Assembly: GCA_015680685.1 (NCBI GenBank)
Contig: MNCI01015802.1
Coordinates: 896,478-960,477, forward strand
Reading direction: 5' to 3'
DNA from: Gnetum montanum
Lineage: Eukaryota; Streptophyta; Gnetopsida; Gnetales; Gnetaceae
Length of the DNA: 64,000 nucleotides
Part shown: positions 22,571-33,706 of the stretch, in pieces
Position numbering within the stretch: position 1 is the first letter of the stretch
Layout: each line of letters opens with the position of its first letter
Notes under the pieces: model-generated
Seen by the model: only the letters and a program-made list of their open reading frames with translations
The model's database searches: none
Told to the model about the DNA's origin: nothing
Made by a program: the position numbers and the translations under genes

Positions 22571-22761
22571 AAGTATAGGGGTTCATTATCATCGAGTAAG
22601 TTATGCTTTCGTGTGTTGGGACGATGCTGCCTTCGTTTATGTTTATAAGAAAATCCGACCTCAGGTTGCGTACTTCAATCTTCATTGTCATATAATTCGT
22701 TGGTTCTCCAATGAATTGCCTCACTAGATGTGGCATTATCATAGTCTTGTAGGAGAGGCAT
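22571..22761 (-). pseudogene. Gag N-terminal remnant fused to the cargo in element C
   Basis: From ATG 22761 the frame reads MPLLQDYDNATSSEAIHWRT, matching MPLLQDDKNATLSEEVHWRT at 61932 in element E. Sequence similarity continues to GATGATAATGAACCCC and then stops abruptly. The fusion joint lies at 22566-22577. Confidence 0.8.
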
Positions 22762-22880
22762 GGTTATGCAATTGTGTGTAAATTTATATGTGACTTTTTA
22801 TAATTGTTTCTTCCTAAAAGATATATCATTAATTCTTTTACAACAACCTTGTATGATATAACTAATTTAGATAACTAGCA

Positions 22881-22902
22881 CCGTCCCTAGCAACGGCGCC
22901 AA
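22881..22902 (-). promoter_or_regulatory. Primer-binding site of element C (tRNA-Asp)
   Basis: The minus strand reads TTGGCGCCGTTGCTAGGGAC next to the LTR end. This is the best match in the window to the complement of plant tRNA-Asp 3' ends and defines the primer for the whole family. Confidence 0.88.
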
Positions 22903-23713
22903 TGATGGGTGGCGAGGTACCCCTACACTCAACCATACGATTACGAGAATTTCACACACAATTCGGTTGAACTCTACAGACGAACTAGTTGTGGTATCTA
23001 GACAGTTATTCTTTGGTTGCAGTTCCCTGTCTTCCCATCTGGACTAGTGTTAACTTTATTACGTATGGTTTAGTCCAAAGTGAGGTGTATGATGTGTTCC
23101 TATATTAATGCTACTCTTGGGGATAATGGGGAACAATATTGACTAAGCTAAGAGACAGAGGGTGAGAGAGAATCTAAGCTAGCCTAAGTGCAATCAGCAT
23201 CCATTCCTCAATCATTCGTACACATCTTGGACCTCGTGCACGACTACCACTGGGATTACCAAGTGCAAATCCTAGGTACGCTACTGGGTTACCAAGTAGT
23301 CACACTTTAAATGCTCGTGATCAAGTTGTACTCATTCCACGTTACTAGGAGATAAGGGTGAAGAAGATGTTAACTAAGAAAGTAGTAAATAAAAATTAAT
23401 AAATAATTAAGCTAAGTGGATGCTACAATGATGAAGTAATCTCGATCTTTATTGCCGGTCATGTGTGTGTCCAAGTACGTCACACTCAAATAAGGATGTC
23501 GTACAATTACAACCACCACACTGTGGGCATGCATTGGGAGAGAAGGATGAGAGAAGAACTGCTTAAAATTAACACTTAAAAGAAATTCTAAAAACTAAGA
23601 ACTCCCTCCTCAGATCTATCTACCTCTTATTTATAGATGAGGAGACAAGCTGTGATATCGCGTATGCGATATCGCATACGTGATATCACAACCAATAAAA
23701 TAATAACTCATCA
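22903..23713 (-). repeat. 5' LTR of element C
   Basis: 811 bp. On the minus strand TGATGAG to CCCATCA. Contains a CGATATCGCATACGCGATATC-like palindrome cluster (23652-23690), the TATA box CTATAAATAAG (about 23635-23625) and GGCAATAAAGATCGAG (near 23455). Confidence 0.9.
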
Positions 23714-25259
23714 ACCATCAAACATGATTCCTAAGCGAAGAACAAGACTATTATATTAAAACATGACTATTGGGCAAGGAACAAGAATAATGTTCAAATT
23801 ATGTAGAACTTATGGATGATAGAAAAAATAAAACTGGAGAGTTCATACATTGAAATATCAATTTGGATAAGAGAATCAAACACCCTTGGAAATTACTAAT
23901 AGCAAAAGTTGCTATTAAAGTAATTGAAATGAAAATCGTATTCAAATAGCCCCAATTTATGGAAAATAACTTATATATATATGAATAATATTATCTTCTT
24001 AAAATTTCTATTTTTGTTGATTTTAAGCTTTAAATAAAATTTGTATTATATAATTTTGATTATTATTATGAAACAAAACGAGCAATAAGCATGGAGTTAA
24101 AGTAAAAAATTAAGATAATAATAATATATATATCAAATCATATATATCCAATTTTGAATCAAATATAGTTTTGATGTGTGATAAATCACAAATTCTATGG
24201 CCTCGCAAATTTTACCATCATTGGGAAAGCTTGCTAAAAAATAGGACAAAAAGTAAAGCTAACTTTAGCAAAGAAAACAAAGATAGGGTGCGAGGTTAAG
24301 GCTGACATTGAAGCTACATTGAAAATACATAGGATGAGATCTTTAGATATGTAGAGTTTTTGGATATAGTAAGCCAAATATGCATTTTTTTTAACACTAA
24401 GTTATGTCTTAGTGAAGCTAAAGTGTTATATGAGGTTAACACAAAGGTGATTGATTCTATCAAAAACTTGAAATAGAAACTGTATTTGTAACGACTTTAG
24501 TTCATGATGCAAGGAGCTTTGTGAAGACAAGCTAATTGGGTAGACTTACCCTATGTAATTAAGTCCAACAACATCTTATGGCTTCTGTCAACAAATTACA
24601 AGCCTTGAAAATATTAACAATCTCTTCTATTTGAATGATGTAAAAGATCATCTTAGCTTTATCAAATTTTTGACATGTGTTGTGTATTTTTAGTTGTGTC
24701 CCTTCTACACTAACAATGTTGAAAACAAAAACTAGAATATAAACTTCAACGTGTAGTTCTTCGTATGCATTAAATCCCATTTATCTTGGTGATGCTTTGT
24801 ATATTCACATGTAGACACAAACATTGATCAAAATAAAATGAAACATTTAGTAAAAGGTGCTTTTACTTTTGTTGTATGATAATAATGACATCTATGTCTA
24901 CTTTTACTTTTGTTGTATGATAATAATGACATCTACGTCTACCACCAAGGCCATTGCTTTTGCGAAGAAAAGGATATTTTTAACATAGAAATTTATTCAA
25001 AATTGTTGCTAATGTCATTCCTTTGTAAGATTTGCTTATTTTTTTGTTTTTTCTTTTTCACAAGAAAAAAAAGCTACATTTATCAAATATACAATAATTA
25101 TTTGAAGCCATTATTATTACCATGGAAAAAAATTTAAAGTTGTTTTATTATATCAAATTTCAATTTCATTATCATCATTATACTTTAGAACAATATCATA
25201 CCATTGTATGCATTGTATAATACCATGGCATGGTATGAAAGAATGACAAAAGTGGAAAA
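23714..25259. other. Unassigned AT-rich stretch
   Basis: About 1.5 kb with many A/T runs and ATATAT tracts, no ORF beyond 75 codons and no terminal repeat or primer site that I can find. It contains one short tandem duplication (24860-24941). Confidence 0.45.
24860..24941. repeat. 41-bp tandem duplication
   Basis: The unit beginning cttttacttttgttgtatga occurs twice head to tail, with one difference (tatgtc versus tacgtc). Confidence 0.95.
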
Positions 25260-26335
25260 ATGTGTACATGGATATCATGAATGTCAAGTTTGGTCAATTC
25301 GCAAATTAGGGATTGAGGCGAGTCTCAAAAATGTAGTTTAGAGGATCCCACAACCTTTACAAAATTGAGCTCCACACTAGAGTATTTTGATGTTGCAAAA
25401 ACACTCAATCCCGTAGGATCCCAACAAGCTCAATAAAGATGTCTTTTCGCAAGAAGAACATCAACCCCATAAGGCTTCAAGAAAAAAAGAAAAGAGACAA
25501 AGAAAGAATGTAACTAAATTTATAGATCATTAAGCTTGAAGCTCAATACAATAAACACACATAATTGATGATATAATGAGGAACAAAGACAAATTTGCTT
25601 AGAGAGCCAATGATGAATCTTTCTATGAATAGTGCTTGCACAATTCCTAAGATTTTCAAATTGTCTTATAGCATTGAAGTTTCCGAAAACTCCTCAGAAT
25701 TCATAAAACAACTATTAAATGGCTAGTTTAGACATCTACTTCAAAGATGGGATGTCTAATTGCAACCAGCGTCAATTCATGAGAGATGTCTACCTAAAAG
25801 TGGAGACATCTACATGAAGATGTCTACCCTGAGACATCTATCTTGCAAGATAGAAATTTGTTGTTTTTGTGAGATGTCTACATTGCTTGCACAGTTTGAG
25901 ATCTAAAGCATTAATTTTTCATTTTGGAATTCTCGGTAGTCCTTGAAACATCTTCATTTGGCTTGTAAACTTTATTTTCATCCATGCTCTCATCTTGTTC
26001 ACTTTAGTCTTCATTTTATCATTGTAGCTCTCATTGATAAACAATTGCTATTTTTGTGAGATGTCTACATTGCTTGCACATTGTGAGATCTAGAGCATTC
26101 ATTTATCATTTTGGCATCTCAATACTCCTTGGAACATCTTTGTTTGGCTTGTAGACTTTGTTTCCATCCATGCTCTCATCTTGTTCACTTTACTCTTCAT
26201 TTTATCATTATAGCTCTTGTTCTTGAAGTCTTGGTTCTTTGAGCTCTTGTTCTGAAGTCTTGGATATTCATTTGAAGTCCTTGCTTATTATACTCTTTCA
26301 TGGTACTATAAGAATACAATCACAAACACACATTC
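25260..26335 (-). repeat. Copia-like LTR or LTR-derived repeat, copy 1
   Basis: The sequence is colinear with 57880-59041: cttccacaacctttacaa-type block, ttgagctc, ctagagtgttgta-type block, catcaaccccacaaggc, a block with several agatgtct/agacatct palindromes, then the Ser/Leu-like T-rich end. Copy 2 has a TGTTAAAACATTAAG end on the minus strand, which suggests a minus-strand LTR. No coding region is attached. Element H begins at its right edge. Confidence 0.5.
25860..26233. repeat. 187-bp tandem duplication inside the Copia-like repeat
   Basis: The block gagatgtctacattgcttgc starts at 25871 and again at 26058, and the following 180 bp are similar in both (catccatgctctcatcttg in each). Scattered substitutions show it is not recent. 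Confidence 0.9.
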
Positions 26336-26340
26336 TCCAT

Positions 26341-27239
26341 CGATAAATTGAAATTTTTTTGGCACCGATATCAGGCATCCGATATCAGAGCTACGATATC
26401 GAGGCACAAGGTACGATGTTGTGTATCCGATATCACAGACATGTGTAGGCCTATAACTATGACACTTAGGTGCATGGTCTAGCGATAGTTTTATTTCACA
26501 CTTAGAGAAATTCTGTTAGTTTTTTTTTCTTATTTTTAGCACTTAGCACTTAGGAGTGTATGCCCATAGTGTGATGTTTAGTAATTGAATGAAGTTTTTA
26601 TTTGAGTGGAATGTACTTGGACATGCTTCATGCACAAAAATAAAAATCAAGATTACTTTGCATCATTGCAACATCACTTAGTTTCTTTACTATTTACACT
26701 TAGAATAATTTTCCTGCTTTGACTTAGCTTAACGTTTACTATTTTCTCTAGTTACTAATTTACTTTTTGTGCACTTTATCATTACTGTTGTTAAGTGGAA
26801 TGAGTATGAATAATCTTGAGCACTAAGTGTAGCTGCTTGGTAACCCAAAAGTACTATCACTTGGTATGCCCAATAGTGAGGTACTTGGTAACCTCAGTAG
26901 TAGTTGCATGAAGTCCAAGGTATGAACAAAAGATTAGGACTAGATGCTCATTGCATAGGCTAGATTAGACTATGTTTACTATCACTTAGATTTAGGAACC
27001 ATTCTGTTTACTTTATGTTTACTAGGAGCAATATGGCCCATGTAACATCAATATTATACACCTCACCATGAGTTAAACCATACGTATTGATTTTACTAGT
27101 TCATGTGGGAAGACAATGATCATGAACTCTAACCAATTACTAGCATAATTACATTGCATTGTCCATGGAATTTGACTGGGCTACACGTGAACACTCATAT
27201 CTCGTATGGTTGGATGTTGGACTACTCCACCGCTCATCA
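26341..27239 (+). repeat. 5' LTR of element H
   Basis: The left end cGATAAATTGAAATTTTTTTGGC corresponds to TGATAAATCATATTTTGCTTGGC of the G LTR, with the first T lost. Four GATATC sites lie in the first 110 bp. The right end is CGCTCATCA, followed by a primer site. Confidence 0.8.
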
Positions 27240-27258
27240 TTGGCTTCATTGCTAGGGA
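27240..27258 (+). promoter_or_regulatory. Primer-binding site of element H
   Basis: ttggcttcattgctaggga, a degenerate tRNA-Asp-type site at the expected place. Confidence 0.7.
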
Positions 27259-27377
27259 CACGTCAGTGTATGCTTAGTAATTGATTTTCCAAAGTTCATT
27301 ATATTTGAAACACAAAGTCAATTCTTATAACCATAAGAAAATCACACTTAACACATAATGTCTAAAAATATAATATG

Positions 27378-29800
27378 ACTTCAAAAAAAGATCAATCATC
27401 ACCTACCAAGGAAATAAGAAGAAGTAGTAACAGAATCATTGATGAAGAAAAATGAGGGATGCTAATGCAGACAATAATCACTTACACTCACACTGATCCT
27501 TACCATCAAGTCTTCACTTTCATCTTTCATTAGGATAATCAAATGAGGTGGAGAGACATGCAAGGCAACATTGTACTACCTCTAGAATGTGCAGCACTTA
27601 ACATGCTACAAACTGCTCTAAGGGCAATGCATTTGGACTAGATCTAGGATGGGTATCATGTGACTCAGCACATGAAAGACTCTATTTAACCCACAAAGGA
27701 GTAGATGAGGAGAGATGCTACCATGGAGATTAAGCATGCACACAATAAAGGGAAGTAGGTCAACACCTCTATTGTCTTAGAATAACTTGACGCTGATGCA
27801 TTTATTTCAAAGAAACTCCACTAGAACCATGAGGAACCTTCAAAAACACCTATCATCAGACTTGAGAAACTTGTTAAAGCCCAACTTCATTTCACGTTAG
27901 TAGAGAAACCTAAGGAGAAGGCTACTGAGTCAAGGTATAAGTGGGACTCAAGGCCAAGGGTTCCTACTAAATCTTATAGAGAAGCATACAAGAGTCATGA
28001 AAGGAGAACAACCTAACATCATTCTCTTGCTACCTCATCTGCATCATCACAATCATTGGAGGATTCTAACAAGAGATGAAACAAGTATAGGGACTAGGAT
28101 AGGGAAAAAAGGACTCATGGCCATCATGATTGATATTCACATCATTCTAATACAAAAGATGAAGAACATAAATGAAGGAGACGAAGAGGGGATTAAGAGA
28201 GATATTGGCACAAAAGTGGTCACTGCTATAATAGAGCATACAAACCCAACCATGATGATAAATCCCTTATGGAAACCCGAAGCATGATAAATATCCAAGA
28301 AGCTATCTACATACCAAATAGAAACATGAAGGATAGCCCAATCAAATAGCTAGACATGAACAATATGCCAAGGCTTGAAGGTGGCTACAACGCTGATCCA
28401 TAGCATTACCTTCAAGCTTTCCATGATGCCTATGCCCTTCAAAACATAGAGAGTGACTGGGAAAAGTTGAAGTTATTTCCTAGAACACTTGTAAAGGAGG
28501 TAGAGAGCTAGTACAAGTCATTGGAACATGAATCCATTAGATGCTGGAGTACCATGCTTAAAATATTTAATGACAAGTACCAAACCTATTCACGAGTGTT
28601 AAACTTATTAAAAAAATCCAAGGATGAAAGTAAGGAACTCATGAGACCCTTGATGCGATAATAGATAGATATTATTCACTGCTACGTAGGTGCCCAAGCC
28701 ATGGATTTTCATTAAAGGAACAACTCAAACACATTGTAGATGGGCTGTGAAGCAAAACCAAAGAGACCCTTGGGGTTTATGCCCAAGGAAGGTTATTAGA
28801 AATGATTGTCCATTGCATTCAAAGACTAATCAATCAAGTGGCAAAAGAGGAAGGTGAACTCAGAAAGAGGGAATCAGTTGAAGAGTATAACAGAGATTCA
28901 TCAACCCAAAAGAGAGATGCACAAGTCTGTGAAACACAAGAGGAGGAAACCTTGGACCATGCCATTTAGCAAAAGACTCTACCTATTCAAAAATTAGTTA
29001 ATGATATAGGAGATAAGGTAGAGAAAGTTTGGGATTTAGTGGACAAGAAATTTGCTACATCCCTAAAAATATGGAGGAAAAGACTAAACAAGCACTCAAT
29101 AGGGGTAAGGAAAAGAAGCAAAAAAGAGACTAAAAATTATATAGTTACAAGAAAAAAGGAAACATTGCTAATGTTGAAGGGTACATTGACTCTAGTTTAG
29201 TGGAAGAGGAAGGATACAAGGTATGCCAATATGAACATCTTAACAAATGTTATCCTGTTATGGCCCACTTGCAAGAATCTAGGGCATATGCACTTAATCC
29301 AAGCTTCATCAAAAAGCAAGGACCTAGAAGCCTTCATTATCCTCAAGGTAATATCAGGAAATCTTTTCAGCCAACCTCTTACCCAAGAAGAGCCTACCCT
29401 CAACCATAGGTTCAATACCAACAGTAGTGGCAGTAATTGTAGACATGGGCCATGCCACCGCCAAGGCAATAGTATCCATATCAACAACCTGATTCTTATG
29501 GATACTATGTCCAATGTCCAATCTTAACAATGAATGCAACTGTCTAGATTGCATAGTATTATCCACCAGAATATCACTATTCAATGCCACCAAGGACTAA
29601 TCCCAACTCATATGTGCATCCATCAACAGTTGGTCCTTCTAGCCAACACTTAAATCTTCTACCACCATTGTCATCTTCTATTAGGTAGGGGAAATTGCCA
29701 TCACAATTCTAGTAGAAGAATGCTACAAGGCTAGTTAATATGCATGAGGGAATGGTTACTTATGAGTCTCAACCTAGGGAATGATCATTCTTTAGAACAA
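27378..29800 (+). pseudogene. Gag of element H (broken)
   Basis: From ATG 27378 (MTSKKDQSSPTKEIRRSSN). The capsid-like segment has LDMNNMPRLEGGYNADP, then LQAFHDAYALQNIES, FNDKYQTYSRV and LGVYAQGRLLEM. A zinc knuckle remnant, YKVCQYEHLNKCY, lies at 29218-29256 and a Q/P/Y-rich tail follows. There are stops and frame changes throughout. Segment 29000-29340 is also present inverted at 30757-31092. Confidence 0.78.
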
Positions 29801-30019
29801 GTCCAGAAAAGACTCAATGGATGGGAAATATATCTAATTCTACCCCATCTATCTCAAGCTCTTCTCAATGTAGCAAGCTTTTGAATTTATCAAGTTTAAA
29901 CATCACAACTATCATGCTCACTCAAACCATAACTCATTGGATTAATGTAAGATCTCCCACAGAAGAGAACTAATCCAGAAAGTTCATTGGTTTATCTCAA
30001 AATAGGAGGACAAAAACCA

Positions 30020-30373
30020 TGCTAAGCTCTATTAGATTTTGGGTTTGGAGTGAATACGATATCTCAAGACATGTACCAGGCCTGGAATCTACCACCACTA
30101 AAAAAAAGTAACATTCGTCTAGAGTTTGTGGACTAGTCAATCATAGTTCCACTTGGACAAGTGCATGATGTGATTACTACCATCAGTGGCTAGTCTTATC
30201 CTGTCAACTTTCTAGTTATTCATGTAGGGAAAAACAAGGGAGAATTCCTGATTATGATGGGAAGAGCTTGGCTTAGCATTGTGAATGCTAAGCTTGAAAT
30301 CTGTGATTTGTCCCTAGAAATTTCCAAGGAAGGTGGGGCCAAAATCATATAAAGATAAAGAGTTTCATGTATC
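30020..30373 (+). pseudogene. Protease of element H (badly decayed)
   Basis: Nucleotide similarity to the B protease runs from the D-S-G region (ttagattttgggtttgg, active-site Asp retained but Ser/Gly altered) to gatgggaagagcttggc, the GRAWL motif. No open frame remains. Confidence 0.6.
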
Positions 30374-31478
30374 GCATATAGTGATAACAAGTGCAATTGC
30401 AAGTAAATAATCTAGGCAATCAAACAAGAGGATATTAAGGCATGCAATAGATGTGTTGAAACAAGATGTGTGCAAAATTATCTGTATGAAGTAGCCACCC
30501 AACAAGAGGGCACCTAGTGGTTGATTACAAGTGAAGACACTCAATCCGATATATACATGGAACCTGAAGAGTAAATTATCAGTACCCATGTAACAAAAAT
30601 AGATAAGTTAGAATAGCTAAGGAAAAGACACTCCTAACCTCAAATCAATCAAGAAGAAGAAACAGATGGGGGACACCCAGAGATCCTAGACACAATGAAA
30701 CTGGAACTGCTAGAATTGAAAGTCCTAGCAGCAACATTGGAATATGCATTTTTGAGGATAAGGAAGTCTTCTAGGTCCTTGCTTTTTGATGAAGCTTAGA
30801 TTGAGTGCATATACCCTAGTTTTTTGCAAGCAGACCATAACATGACAACATCCCTTGGGATGTTCATATTGGCACACCTTGCATCCTTTCTCTTCCTCTA
30901 AATTGAAGTCAGTGTATCCTTCAACGGTAGCAACTTTTCCTTTTTGCTTATAACTATCTTGTTCATAGTCTCTTTTCTTCTTCTTTTCCTTGCCCCTATC
31001 CAATGCTTGTTTAGTCTTTTCCTTCATAATTGTTAGGGTTGTGTCAAATTTCTTATCCACTAAATTCCAAACTTTCTCTACCTTAGTTCCATATATTGCA
31101 TACAACAATAATGAGTGAAATTGCATGCAAAGAATCTAAACAATCAAATGAGAGAAGACTAAGACATGCAATAACTATATTAAAATAAGATGTATGCAAA
31201 TTTTTCTGTATGCAACAACCACCCAACAAGAGGATACCAAGTGGCTAATTACAAGTGAAGAAAATCAATTCGATAAATACATAGAACCTGAAGAGTAAAT
31301 TATCAATACATATGTAGAAGAAATAGATATGTTAGAGAAGTTAAGGAAAAGACACTCTTGTCCTCAAATCAATCAGGAAGAAGAAATAGATTAGGAACAC
31401 ATGAAAATCCCAAACACAATGGAACCAGAACTGCTAGAATTGAAAACCCTATCAACAACATTGGAATATGCATTTTTG
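30374..31478. other. Inverted gag piece flanked by a direct duplication in element H
   Basis: Segments 30374-30756 and 31093-31478 are direct copies of the protease-RT linker (both end aacattggaatatgcatttttga). Between them, 30757-31092 is gag in reverse: the minus strand reads VEKVWNLVDKKFDTT, GCKVCQYEHPKGCCHV and YALNLSFIKKQGPRRLPYPQ. The H gag at 29000-29340 gives the same segment in forward orientation. The left joint has the short shared string CCTCAA. Confidence 0.85.
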
Positions 31479-31499
31479 AAAAATAAGAAGCCAGTAATT

Positions 31500-32330
31500 G
31501 TCGATGCCAACCTAGACAAAGAGTAAAAAGGGAAACTACTAGAAGTGCTCAATAGATGGCCTACAACATTTGTGTGGTCTTATGATGAGATCATGGGAAT
31601 TGATCCATGAGTTTGTCAACACTGGATCTACATTGATCCTATAGTTAAACCAAAACATCAACCTTAAAGAAGGCTTAATCATAAACTCAAGAGGTTAGTC
31701 AAGCAAGAATTGGAATAGTTACTAAAGGTAGGATTCATCTATCCCATTGCAGATAGTGAACGGATCAATCCTTTGGTGATAGTTCCAAATAAGGGAGGTA
31801 AATGGAACATCTACATTGACTTCTGGATGTTGCACTTAGTCACATTCAAGGATCATTTCTCCTTGCCATTTTTTGATTAGGTCCTAGACATAATTTCAAG
31901 ACACAAGTATTACAATTTTCTAGATGGGTACAACAGATATAATCAAATCTGCATTACACCTGAAATCCAAGAAAAGACCACATTCACTAGTCCATGGGAA
32001 ACATTTGCCTACAGACATATGCCTTTTAGTATTTGTAATGCACAAAAAACCTTCCAAAGACTAGTGTTAAATATCTTCTAGAAGCATATATGCAATGGTC
32101 TTGAAGTTTTTATGGATGATTTTTCCACATACGGGCTAGATTTTAAACAAGCACTAGACTGGTTGGAGTAATTACTTAAAAGATGTGTTGAAACTAATCT
32201 GAAGCTTAATTGGCAGTAGAGTCATCTCATGGTCTAGGAAGGCATAATGCTAGGGCATAAAATCTCCCAAAAGGATATTGAGGTAGATCCCAAAAAGATC
32301 AAAGTCATCTAAAGCAGCACTCAACAACCA
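31500..32330 (+). pseudogene. Reverse transcriptase of element H
   Basis: Motifs in order: VGFIYPIADSE-type start, LVIVPNKGGKWN, FLDGYNRYNQICI, TTFTSPWETFAYRHMPF, then LEVFMDDFSTYG at about 32100, CVETNLKLNWQ and EGIMLGHKISQ. Stops occur at several of the same codons as in B. Inactive. Confidence 0.82.
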
Positions 32331-32336
32331 CAGACA

Positions 32337-32775
32337 ATGAATGATGTAAGATCCTTTATAGGCCATACAAGATACTATGGGAGATTCATTGAAAAATTTT
32401 CAAATATAGCCAAACTACTTGTAGAACTAATGAAGAAGGATGCACCCTTTGAGTGGACTGAGCTATATGAAAAGGCATTCCAAACTTTGAAGCATAAGTT
32501 AGTTGAAACATCAATCCTCCAAGCTTCAGATTGGTCAAGATCTTTTTATATCATAATTGATGCTTCCAATTATGCACTTGGTGTTGTACTAACACAACTT
32601 GATGATCAAAAGAAACCATACTACATACAGTGTGTTAGCAGAAGCATTATAAGAGCACAATTAAATTACACCACAACTAAAAAGGAGATAATGACCATGG
32701 TGTACACACTTGAAAAATTCAAACATTATGTGCTTAGTTACCAAATATATGTCCATACTAATCATAGTGCTATCG
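32337..32775 (+). pseudogene. RNase H of element H, cut off at its 3' end
   Basis: An open frame reads FYIIIDASNYALGVVLTQL (first catalytic D kept), YTTTKKEIMTMVYTLEKF and VHTNHSAIV, where D of TDHSA is replaced by N. The frame then runs into LTR sequence of element G after a short repeat (catagtttccatacacag). Confidence 0.82.
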
Positions 32776-32805
32776 TAATATCCATACACAGCATAGTTTC
32801 CATAC

Positions 32806-33542
32806 ACAGTTACCAGATAGTTTTTTTCATAACATAGTAGAGCTCTTGGAGTTTCTTTTCTCCAAAGTTAGAGTATTTTCCAAAGTGCCCGCAGCAGGAG
32901 TCATTGAGTGTATGGATATTTATTCGAACACTTTTGTACCTAAGCACAGTAGTGTGTAGAAATAAAGATGAGCTTTCTGATCAAACTTTGCTACACCTTG
33001 GCTAGCTAAAATATTTTATTCATGCAATTAATGTTTTATGCAATTTCATTTAATAATGCAAAGTAATTAAGCTAAAGTAAGCTAGTTCTATTAAATAAAA
33101 ATTAATTAAGCACATAAGTATGATAGCTTTGAGCATGCATTAGACACTTGGTAATCCTAGCAATGCCTAACATTTGGTAACCCAACATCGTTATATGTGT
33201 TCAATATGCGCACGGAAAGTGGGACTAGATATTTATGTTAGGATAGTAAGTTATTAATTAACAATTAGATTAGTTAAATTGGTTCATAAATTAAGTTTCA
33301 ACTTGTTCTTAATCGTAGACAAATAAAATACAAAATAATAAAAAAAAACATATGCTTCGATTACAATTAACCATATAATTAAGCTCCACAAGTGTAGTTG
33401 AGAAGACAACAATTGTCACAATTAGATTTCACATCCTGAAACTAGTGTACTTAGGAACTTAAGGTTTGCAGAATTTGACCATATCACATGTGAATGCTTG
33501 TGATTCGTATGGTTGGGCATAGGGGTACCTCGCTGCTCATCA
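32806..33542 (+). repeat. 5' LTR of element G, left end missing
   Basis: Matches the G 3' LTR from about position 105 of that LTR (ataGTTTTTTTCATA block) to the TCATCA end. The GATATC/TATA part is lost, so this copy could not drive transcription from its own promoter. Confidence 0.85.
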
Positions 33543-33560
33543 TTGGCACAATTGTCGGGG
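33543..33560 (+). promoter_or_regulatory. Primer-binding site of element G
   Basis: ttggcacaattgtcgggg, the tRNA-Asp-type site with few changes. Confidence 0.78.
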
Positions 33561-33706
33561 ACCTTTTGTTTGTTACATGCACTATCTAGGACCTAGTGAA
33601 AAATTATTCAAGATCATTGGAATGAATCCTAGAGTCATATCATACACTAAAATAACTACAACAATTTTAAGAAGCACACTGCATTTTTTTTATTTTCTAA
33701 CACAAG

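Larger units (their letters stand above)
19844..23713 (-). mobile_element. Element C: chimeric LTR retrotransposon with coiled-coil cargo instead of gag-pol
   Basis: On the minus strand: 5' LTR (23713-22903), well-preserved tRNA-Asp-type primer site, gag start (MPLLQDYDNATSSE, ATG at 22761), then an abrupt switch near 22570 to a cargo ORF of about 2 kb, polypurine tract and a truncated 3' LTR. No protease, RT or integrase is present, so it is non-autonomous. The LTRs and gag start match element E closely. The LTR pair differs by roughly one base in twenty by eye, so this is among the younger insertions here. Confidence 0.85.
26341..32790 (+). mobile_element. Element H: 5' two thirds of a gypsy element, probably one element with F
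   Basis: 5' LTR, primer site, gag, protease, RT and RNase H in order, ending abruptly inside RNase H at 32775. The missing part from late RNase H to early integrase is about 480 bp, and integrase resumes at 42671 right of element G. I therefore read H and F as one host element split by G. H also carries an internal rearrangement (30374-31478). Confidence 0.8.
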
